Assembly: GCA_036004405.1 (NCBI GenBank)
Contig: DASYRM010000082.1
Location: forward strand, 1 to 21,565
Source: DASYRM01 sp036004405
GTDB lineage: Bacteria; Acidobacteriota; Vicinamibacteria; Vicinamibacterales; UBA2999
Direction: 5' to 3'
DNA: 21,565 nt
Made by a program: the position numbers and the translations under genes. This document shows, one piece after another, positions 15,710-21,565 of this stretch (within the stretch, counting starts at the first letter, position 1; every line of letters begins with the position of its first letter). The notes under the pieces were generated by a model. The model saw only the letters and a list, made by a program, of their open reading frames with translations, was not told the origin of the DNA and did not search any database.

Positions 15710-16087
15710 ATGATGAGACGAGCACTGATCACGGTGGGATTCGCGATGGTTGCGGCCGCCAGCCCGCTGCTGGCGCATCACTCGTGGCCGGTCGATACGT
15801 CGAAGGCGGTGACGGTATCGGGTACGGTCACCAGCTACGAGTGGGGCAACCCGCACGTGATGATGGGCCTCGATGTGAAGGCCGACGACGGCAGTACCGA
15901 GAAATGGAACGTGGGCGGGCCCAGCACGACGCGCATGGAAGCCAACGGCTGGGACAAGACCACGCTCAAGCCAGGCGACGTGATCACCGCGACCGGCTTC
16001 CGCTTCTCGGACGGCCAGAAGATCCTCCGGCTGGAGAAGATCGTGATGGCCGGCGGCAAGGAGATGTTCCTGTACGGCCGTCGCTGA
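15710..16087 (+). CDS. DUF6152 family small exported protein
   Basis: The 125-residue protein has two adjacent ATG codons (15710, 15713); the first lies six bases after AGGAGG inside the strong GGAGGAGGAA at 15696-15705. A signal peptide covers about 1-22 (ends PLLAHHSW). The mature part begins HHSW, followed by VTVSGTVTSYEWGNPHVMM and KPGDVITATGFRFSDG, matching the DUF6152 small periplasmic family: a histidine pair just after the cleavage site and a beta-barrel-like (OB-fold-like) body. Its function is not known; the leading histidines raise the possibility of metal binding. Its stop precedes the pgl frame by a few tens of bases. Confidence 0.85.
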   Translation: MMRRALITVGFAMVAAASPLLAHHSWPVDTSKAVTVSGTVTSYEWGNPHVMMGLDVKADDGSTEKWNVGGPSTTRMEANGWDKTTLKPGDVITATGFRFSDGQKILRLEKIVMAGGKEMFLYGRR

Positions 16088-16127
16088 GGTCCGCGTCCAC
16101 GACACGCTCCAGGATCTGAGCGAGGGC

Positions 16128-16808
16128 GTGAGCGCCGCCATCGCCGGCGTCGTTCACGACGCCGTCGAACGTCGAGGCCGGTGTTTGCTCCTGCTCTCGG
16201 GCGGCAGCACGCCGCGCGCGTCGTACGAGCGCCTGGCGGCGCGCTATCACGACGGCGTGTCCTGGGACCAGGTACAGCTGTTCTGGGGCGACGAGCGTTT
16301 CGTGCCGCCCAGCGATCCGCGCAGCAACGCCCGCATGGCGCGCGAGGCGCTCGTCGATCGCGTGCCGTGTCCACCCGCCAACGTGCACCCCATCCCCACC
16401 GAGCTCCCGTCGGCTGAGGCGGCGGCCGTGCGCTACGAAGACATCTTGCGAGCGCACTTCCCGGGCGACCAGCCCGCGTTCGATCTCGTGCTGCTCGGCC
16501 TCGGGGAGGACGCGCACACGGCGTCGATCTTTCCGGGGTCGCCGGCGCTCGCGGAACCGGCGCGCTGGGTGATGGCGGTCACGGCGCCGGCGGATCCGTC
16601 GCTGCGCATCACGCTGACGATGCGCGCGCTGACGGCGGCCGCGCAGCTGTTCGTGCTGGTGTCCGGCGCGGGGAAGGCCACGGCGCTGCGCCGCGCGCTC
16701 GATCCGGCATCGGCCCCGGCGGAGTTCCCGGCCGCCGCCCTGCAGTCGGCGGCCGGCCGCGTCGTGTGGTGGACCGATCGAGCGGCCTCGACCGGTTCAG
16801 GCGCGTGA
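16128..16808 (+). CDS. pgl: 6-phosphogluconolactonase
   Basis: The product hydrolyses 6-phosphogluconolactone to 6-phosphogluconate, the second step of the oxidative pentose phosphate pathway. The 226-residue form shown here begins at GTG 16128. Motifs are the phosphate loop LLLSGGSTPRASYERLA, the block VQLFWGDERFVPP followed by SNARMAREAL, and the active-site loop GLGEDAHTASIFPG with His130 (the usual GxDGHTAS has Ala for Gly here). The protein is slightly shorter than the usual 230-250 residues, and upstream in-frame codons from 16086 (EVRVHDTLQDLSEG) look like the family's missing N-terminal strand, yet no ATG, GTG or TTG occurs between the stop at 16044 and 16128. The true start is therefore uncertain. 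The 3' end overlaps the convergent transketolase gene by 12 bases. Confidence 0.9.
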   Translation: MSAAIAGVVHDAVERRGRCLLLLSGGSTPRASYERLAARYHDGVSWDQVQLFWGDERFVPPSDPRSNARMAREALVDRVPCPPANVHPIPTELPSAEAAAVRYEDILRAHFPGDQPAFDLVLLGLGEDAHTASIFPGSPALAEPARWVMAVTAPADPSLRITLTMRALTAAAQLFVLVSGAGKATALRRALDPASAPAEFPAAALQSAAGRVVWWTDRAASTGSGA

Positions 16809-18851
16809 CGCCAGGAGCTGCTTCGCCGCCGCGGCGATGTGCTCCGCAGTGAACCCGTACTCGCGCATCACGACCGCCCCCGGCGCCGAAGCGCCGAAGC
16901 GATCGACGCCGATGATGATCCCGTCGCGCCCCACGTAGCGCTCCCATCCGAATGGCGACGCGGCTTCCACGCTGACCCGGGCGCGGACGTGAGGCGGCAG
17001 CACCGCGTCGCGGTAGCTGCGCGGCTGCGCGTCGAACAGCTCCCACGACGGCATCGAGACCACGCGGGTGGCGATGCCCTCGCCCGCCAGCACGTCGTGG
17101 GCGGCGAGCGCGAGCGGCACCTCGGACCCGGTGGCGATGACGATGACATCCGGAGAGGCGCCATGTTCCGCCAGCACGTAGCCGCCTTGCGCCAGCCCCG
17201 CGGCGGGCGCCAGCGCGGCGCGGTCCAGCACCGGGACCTTCTGCCGGGTGAGCACGATGCCCACGGGACCCTCGCGATGCGACAGCGCCACTCGCCAGGC
17301 TTCCACCGTTTCGGTGGCGTCGCTCGGGCGCAGCACCAGCATGCCGGGAATCGCTCGCAGGCTGGCCAGGTGCTCGATCGGCTGATGCGTCGGCCCGTCC
17401 TCGCCCAGGGCGAGACTGTCGTGCGTCCACACGTAGACGACGTGGGCTTTGCTGAGCGAGGCGAGCCTGATGCTCGGCCGCATGTAGTCGGCGAACGACA
17501 GGAAGGTGGACGCGTACGGAATGAGGCCGCCGTGGACGGCCATGCCTGTCACCGCCGCCGCCATCGCGTGCTCGCGCACGCCGAAGTGGATGTTGCGCCC
17601 GGCGTAGCCCCAGACGCCGCCGGCGGTGCCCTGCGTCTTCGGGCCACCGGGGGTGGCCGGGCGCTGCGGGCCTTCGAAGTCGCCGAGCCCCGAGAGGGTG
17701 GTCTTGGTGGAGGGGTTCAGGTCGGCCGAGCCGCCCACGAGATTGGTCACCGCGGGGGCCAGCGCGTTCAGGATCTTGCCGCCGGCGTCGCGGGTGGCCA
17801 TGTCGCCGTCGGCGGGTGTGAACGTGGGCAGGCGCTCTTGCCACCGCTCGGGCAGTTCGCCGGCCAGCGCGCGCGCAAAGGCGTCTCCGTCGTCCGGATG
17901 CGCGGCCCGATGCGCTTGCACGCGCCGCTGCCATTCGGCCTCCAGCTCCGCACCGCGTTGCACCGCGGACCGGAAGACGGTTCGCGCCGTGTCGGGCACA
18001 TGGAACGGCTCCTCCGGCCACCCCAGCGCCTGCTTGGTGGCCCGCACCTCGTCCTTGCCGAGAGGCTCGCCGTGTGCGCCGAACGTGTCCTGCTTCTTCG
18101 GGCTGCCGTAGCCGATGTGCGTGCGCGCGACGATCAGCGACGGCCGATCGTCGGCGCGCGCGGACTGGAGCGCGGCATCGACGGCCTCGACGTTCATGCC
18201 GTCGATCCGCTGCACGTGCCAGCCGCAGGCCTCGAAGCGGCCGCCGACGTCCTCGGTGAACGTCAAGTCGGTGGTGGCCGAGAGGGTCACCTGGTTGGCG
18301 TCGTACACGACGATGAGCCGGCCGAGCCGCAAGGTGCCGGCGAGCGAGGCGACCTCGCTGGAGATCCCCTCCATCATGTCCCCGTCGCTCGCGAGGACGT
18401 AAGTGTGATGATCGACGACCTCGTGGCCGGCCCGATTGAAGGTGGCGGCGAGCCAGCGTTCGGCCATGGCGAGGCCGAGCGCGTTGCCGAGCCCTTGCCC
18501 CAGCGGACCGGTGCTCACCTCGACGCCGGGCGCACAGTCGCGCTCGGGATGGCCCGGCGTGCGGCTCGCCCATTGGCGGAACTGCTTGAGATCGTCGAGC
18601 GTCAGGTCGTAGCCCGTGAGGTGAAGCAGGCTATACAGCAGCGCGCTGGCGTGACCGGCCGACAGCACGAAGCGGTCGCGATCGGGCCAGGACGGATGGG
18701 TCGGACTGTGGCGCAGATGCCGGGTCCAGAGCACATAGGCCAGTGTGGCTGCCCCCATCGGCATCCCGGGATGCCCCGACTCGGCCTTCTGCACCGTGTC
18801 GACGGCCAGCATCCGGAGGGTGTTGATGCAGACCTCGTCGCGATCGCTCAT
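16797..18851 (-). CDS. tkt: Transketolase
   Basis: The 684-residue thiamine-diphosphate enzyme moves two-carbon ketol units among pentose, triose, tetrose and hexose phosphates. The start is the ATG at 18851 (complement), MSDRDEVCINTLRML, a standard transketolase N-terminus; the frame is open to 19307 but upstream sequence is antisense to gnd. Visible features: His27 in SGHPGMPMG, the diphosphate-binding ASDGDMMEG at 154-162 with YDANQVTLS downstream, the pyrimidine-binding Glu428 in FGVREHAM, THDSLALGEDGPTHQP at 476-491, and the C-terminal VIATGSEVPLAL. Length is normal. It diverges from gnd across 29 bases and has no good Shine-Dalgarno sequence; its 3' end overlaps pgl. The gene joins the non-oxidative branch to the oxidative genes around it. 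Confidence 0.96.
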   Translation of the reverse strand: MSDRDEVCINTLRMLAVDTVQKAESGHPGMPMGAATLAYVLWTRHLRHSPTHPSWPDRDRFVLSAGHASALLYSLLHLTGYDLTLDDLKQFRQWASRTPGHPERDCAPGVEVSTGPLGQGLGNALGLAMAERWLAATFNRAGHEVVDHHTYVLASDGDMMEGISSEVASLAGTLRLGRLIVVYDANQVTLSATTDLTFTEDVGGRFEACGWHVQRIDGMNVEAVDAALQSARADDRPSLIVARTHIGYGSPKKQDTFGAHGEPLGKDEVRATKQALGWPEEPFHVPDTARTVFRSAVQRGAELEAEWQRRVQAHRAAHPDDGDAFARALAGELPERWQERLPTFTPADGDMATRDAGGKILNALAPAVTNLVGGSADLNPSTKTTLSGLGDFEGPQRPATPGGPKTQGTAGGVWGYAGRNIHFGVREHAMAAAVTGMAVHGGLIPYASTFLSFADYMRPSIRLASLSKAHVVYVWTHDSLALGEDGPTHQPIEHLASLRAIPGMLVLRPSDATETVEAWRVALSHREGPVGIVLTRQKVPVLDRAALAPAAGLAQGGYVLAEHGASPDVIVIATGSEVPLALAAHDVLAGEGIATRVVSMPSWELFDAQPRSYRDAVLPPHVRARVSVEAASPFGWERYVGRDGIIIGVDRFGASAPGAVVMREYGFTAEHIAAAAKQLLASRA

Positions 18852-18880
18852 GACAGCAGGATGATATGAGGGGAGGTCAG

Positions 18881-19897
18881 ATGCAACTCGGCATGATCGG
18901 GCTCGGCCGCATGGGCGGCAACATGGTACGCCGGCTGCTGCGCGGGGGGCATCAGTGCGTGGTGTTCGACGTCCACGCCGAGGCGATGGCGCCGCTGGCG
19001 GGAGAGGGAGCCGTGGCGACGGATTCGCTCGCCGACTTCGTGGCTCGGCTCGAGACGCCGCGGGCGATCTGGCTGATGGTGCCGGCGGCCGTCGTGGACC
19101 GGACCGTCGACTCGCTGGCGCCGCTGCTGCGGCCCGGCGACGTGGTGATCGACGGCGGCAACTCCAACTACACCGACGACATCCGGCGCGGCCGCGCCCT
19201 GGGCGACACGGGCATCGAGTACCTCGACGTCGGCGTGAGCGGCGGTGTCTGGGGCGGTGATCGCGGCTACTGCCTGATGATCGGTGGAAGTGCCGCGGCG
19301 GTGGCACGTCTCGAGCCGGTGTTCAAGACGCTCGCACCCGGCAGGCAGGCCGCGCCGGCGACACCAGGCCGGGCGGCGTCGGGGAGCACCGCCGACGAGG
19401 GGTATCTGCACTGCGGACCCACGGGGGCCGGGCACTTCGTGAAGATGGTGCACAACGGCATCGAATACGGCCTCATGGCTGCCTACGCCGAGGGGTTCAA
19501 CATCCTGGCGCACGCCGGCGGCGGCGTGCACCGCCGCCCCGACGACGCCGAGACGGCGCCACTGCGCGAGCCCGGCCATTACGCCTACGACATCGCGCTG
19601 CCCGAGGTGGCCGAGCTCTGGCGGCGGGGCAGCGTCGTGGGCTCGTGGCTGCTCGATCTGACGGCGCGCGCGCTGGCGGAGCATCCGGATCTCAAGCCGT
19701 TCGAGGGGCGTGTGTCCGACTCCGGCGAGGGGCGGTGGACGGTGAACGCCGCCGTCGATACGGGCACGCCGGCGCCGGTACTGGCCGCGGCGCTCTTTGC
19801 GCGCTTCAGCTCGCGCGGTGAAGACGACTTCGCCAACCGGCTGCTGTCGGCCATGCGCTATCAGTTCGGCGGCCACGTCGAGCGGCCGGGTCGCTAG
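18881..19897 (+). CDS. gnd: 6-phosphogluconate dehydrogenase, decarboxylating, short type
   Basis: The 338-residue enzyme converts 6-phosphogluconate to ribulose 5-phosphate and CO2. It belongs to the short (YqeC/GntZ-like) class, lacking the long tail of 470-residue Gnd. The ATG at 18881 is chosen over the in-frame ATG at 18866, because GGGGAGG (18870-18876) lies between them at the proper distance. Visible: dinucleotide motif GLGRMG at 7-12; VVFD with Asp30 at the end of the second strand, favouring NAD over NADP; IDGGNSNY; DVGVSGGVWGG; and KMVHNGIEYG with the likely catalytic Lys188. The insertion ending TADEGYLHCGPTGAGHF is normal for this class. The stop codon overlaps the zwf start by one base (TAGTG), so the pair is probably translationally coupled. 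Confidence 0.95.
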   Translation: MQLGMIGLGRMGGNMVRRLLRGGHQCVVFDVHAEAMAPLAGEGAVATDSLADFVARLETPRAIWLMVPAAVVDRTVDSLAPLLRPGDVVIDGGNSNYTDDIRRGRALGDTGIEYLDVGVSGGVWGGDRGYCLMIGGSAAAVARLEPVFKTLAPGRQAAPATPGRAASGSTADEGYLHCGPTGAGHFVKMVHNGIEYGLMAAYAEGFNILAHAGGGVHRRPDDAETAPLREPGHYAYDIALPEVAELWRRGSVVGSWLLDLTARALAEHPDLKPFEGRVSDSGEGRWTVNAAVDTGTPAPVLAAALFARFSSRGEDDFANRLLSAMRYQFGGHVERPGR

Positions 19898-21246
19898 TGG
19901 CCGACCCTCGTGCCGACGCGCTCGTGCTGTTCGGGGCCACCGGCGACCTTGCCTATCAGCAGATCTTTCCGGCGCTGCAGGCGATGGCCAGGCGCGATGA
20001 GTTGCGCGTGCCGGTCGTCGCGATCGCGCGTCAATCGTGGAGCTTCGATCAGGTGTGCGCGCGGATCCGCGAGAGCCTGACGAATCACGGGGGGATCGAC
20101 GCCCCCGCCTACGAACGACTCACCGCGCGCCTGTCGTACGTGTCCGGCGACTATCAGGACGAGGGCACCTTCGAAGGCCTGCGCGCGGCGCTGGGCAACG
20201 CCGTGCGCCCGGTGTTCTACCTGGCGATTCCGCCCAGCCTGTTCGGCGTCGTGGCGTCGAGCCTGGCCCGGTCGGGCGTCGCCGGGCAGGCGCGACTGGT
20301 GGTCGAGAAGCCGTTTGGCCGCGACCTGGCATCGGCGCGGGCGCTCAACGCCACGCTGCACGAGTCGTTTCCCGAAGAAGCGGTCTACCGCATCGACCAC
20401 TTCCTCGGAAAGGAACCGGTGCAGAACCTCTTGTACTTCCGCTTCGCCAACACGTTCCTCGAGCCGATCTGGAACGCGTCGTACGTGGAGCGGGTGCAGA
20501 TCACGATGGCCGAGGCATTTGGCGTGCGCGGGCGGGGGAAGTTCTACGAGGAAGTCGGCGCCGTTCGCGACGTGTTCCAGAACCATCTGCTGCAGGTGCT
20601 GGCGCTCGTGGCAATGGATGCCCCCGCGCCCGGCGATGGCGCCTCGGTCGATGCCGCGAAGGTGGCGTTCCTGAGGGCCCTCGAGCCGCTCGCGCTCGAG
20701 GACGTCGTGCGCGGCCAGTACCGCGGCTACCGATCGGAAACCGGCGTGGCCCCGGATTCGAACGTCGAGACCTACGTGGCCGCGCGGCTCTCCGTGAACA
20801 ACTCGCGATGGGCCGGCACGCCGATGGTGATTCGCGCCGGCAAGTGCCTGGCGGAAACGTTCACCGAGGTGCACGTGACCCTCAAGCATCCCGTGCCGGC
20901 GCTCTTCGACGCGGCCACGCGCTCTCCCAATGAGATCCGGTTCCGGTTGAGTCCCGATCCATCGATCTCGCTGTCGGCCAGCGTCAAGAAGGACGGCGAG
21001 GCGATGGTGGGCGAGGACGCGTCGCTCATCCAACGCGCCCAGGCCGCCGACGACATGGCGCCCTACGAGCGGCTGCTCGGCGACGCGCTCCGCGGCGAGC
21101 GCGCGCTCTTCGGCAGCGAGGCCGGCGTGGAGGCGTCGTGGTGCATCGTCGAGCCCGTGCTGGGCGACCCGCGCCCGCCGCTCATCTACGAACCCGGCAG
21201 CTGGGGGCCCGCTACGCAGGGCACGCGTCCGTTGGTTCGTACGTAG
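19897..21246 (+). CDS. zwf: Glucose-6-phosphate dehydrogenase
   Basis: The 449-residue enzyme oxidises glucose 6-phosphate to 6-phosphogluconolactone, making NADPH. The GTG start overlaps the gnd stop. Features: nucleotide loop FGATGDLA at 12-19, IAR with Arg45 suggesting NADP use, EKPFGRD at 137-143, the active-site signature RIDHFLGKE with Asp167 and His168, and QNHLLQVLAL with the catalytic-base His230. Two oddities are visible. The usual basic residues after GDLA (such as K-R-K) are replaced by Y-Q-Q (20-22), followed by IFPAL. The protein is also shorter than the typical 480-510 residues. The last codons, CGT ACG TAG, belong to a hairpin element. With pgl and gnd close by, the whole oxidative branch is encoded within 5 kb. 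Confidence 0.95.
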   Translation: MADPRADALVLFGATGDLAYQQIFPALQAMARRDELRVPVVAIARQSWSFDQVCARIRESLTNHGGIDAPAYERLTARLSYVSGDYQDEGTFEGLRAALGNAVRPVFYLAIPPSLFGVVASSLARSGVAGQARLVVEKPFGRDLASARALNATLHESFPEEAVYRIDHFLGKEPVQNLLYFRFANTFLEPIWNASYVERVQITMAEAFGVRGRGKFYEEVGAVRDVFQNHLLQVLALVAMDAPAPGDGASVDAAKVAFLRALEPLALEDVVRGQYRGYRSETGVAPDSNVETYVAARLSVNNSRWAGTPMVIRAGKCLAETFTEVHVTLKHPVPALFDAATRSPNEIRFRLSPDPSISLSASVKKDGEAMVGEDASLIQRAQAADDMAPYERLLGDALRGERALFGSEAGVEASWCIVEPVLGDPRPPLIYEPGSWGPATQGTRPLVRT

Positions 21247-21271
21247 GGGCACATCTTTAGATGTGCCCGCC
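21239..21271 (+). repeat. 33-nt hairpin element, copy 2 (stop codon inside)
   Basis: GTACGTAG (21239-21246) ends in the zwf stop codon, then a perfect 9-bp stem GGGCACATC / GATGTGCCC (21247-21255 with 21260-21268), loop TTTA and GCC. Layout, flanks and loop type are the same as in copy 1 at 2344-2376; the three stem differences are all compensated. There is no T-tract. Confidence 0.75.
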
Positions 21272-21565
21272 CACCTTCCTCCTCGGACCCCGTCCACCGT
21301 CCGCTTTCCTCGATGAGCGTCCCGCCAGGGATACGAGCCACGACTCGAGCAAAGAGGGGGATGTGGGTGCTCCGCGACCGCGTTCGAGCGGTGCCGAGCG
21401 ACTCCACGTGAGACCGCGAGAAGGCGGAGGGGACCAGCGGGGTTTGAGTCGCCACCAGCGGAGCTGACCATCCCGGACGAAACGCGGGAGAATGGCGGCG
21501 CATCGGCACCGAGGTCGGCGTCTTGTTGGTGCTGAGAGCCCGTGTTTGAGTTGGACCCCGGGGTC
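21272..21565. other. No convincing gene; possible dispersed repeat
   Basis: About 294 bases to the window end (319 from the zwf stop). Short frames exist on both strands but have no ribosome binding site, no recognisable domain and no clean codon pattern. The piece around 21410-21470, with GAGACCGCGAGAAGGCGG and GGGGTTTGAGTCGCC, reads like repeated noncoding sequence of acidobacterial genomes; that is an impression, not a tested match. No tRNA or small RNA was recognised. Confidence 0.4.

Noticed and set aside
16839..18869. Plus-strand frame of 676 codons across transketolase
   Set aside because: It is antisense to a full-length transketolase with all cofactor motifs; its translation has no recognisable domain.
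19894..21471. Minus-strand frame of 525 codons across zwf and the noncoding tail
   Set aside because: It is mostly antisense to zwf, with no start-site support or domain; the part beyond zwf alone is too weak to call a gene.
21186..21509. Minus-strand small protein of 107 codons at the window end
   Set aside because: It has no ribosome binding site or signal and overlaps zwf and a hairpin element; its composition gives no sign of selection as protein.

Overview
The window is very GC-rich and densely coded. Its gene content points to a Gram-negative soil-type bacterium, most probably Acidobacteriota of the Vicinamibacteria kind. That placement is inferred from an Oar-like TonB receptor, many secreted proteins, DUF4159 and DUF6152 proteins, and acidobacterial-style noncoding palindromes; it was not tested by a database search.

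Region A (1-4812, + strand) looks like a pectin or plant-polysaccharide uptake and degradation locus. It holds the end of a TonB-dependent outer-membrane receptor, a Tat-exported type-B carboxylesterase, a family-10-like pectate lyase and a secreted alpha/beta-hydrolase esterase. The genes are packed with overlaps or zero spacing.

Region B (4823-11076) reads as an envelope export locus. A TetR repressor gene diverges from an RND/MMPL-type inner-membrane transporter whose C-terminus is fused to a LolA-like lipoprotein-sorting domain. An outer-membrane beta-barrel protein and a periplasmic beta-propeller protein follow with only a few bases between genes. The 113-bp divergent control region carries a duplicated box, each copy overlapping a -10 element.

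Region C (11264-16087) encodes secreted proteins: a large subtilase with PKD, Calx-beta and four CARDB-type repeats, then a DUF4159 and a DUF6152 protein. A noncoding stretch at 14624-14836 is packed with inverted repeats.

Region D (about 16128-21246) holds the oxidative pentose phosphate pathway plus transketolase: pgl (+), tkt (-), then gnd and zwf (+). The pgl and tkt 3' ends overlap, tkt and gnd diverge across 29 bp, and gnd and zwf overlap by one base. The window ends in about 319 bp without a convincing gene.

The most interesting signals are: (1) the transporter-LolA fusion that keeps a signal-peptide-like segment at the junction, in a compact four-component envelope locus; (2) two 33-nt hairpin elements 18.9 kb apart, with the same flanks and three compensatory base-pair changes, each beginning inside the last two codons of a gene; and (3) the duplicated TetR-type box. 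No rRNA, tRNA, CRISPR array, transposase or prophage gene was seen.
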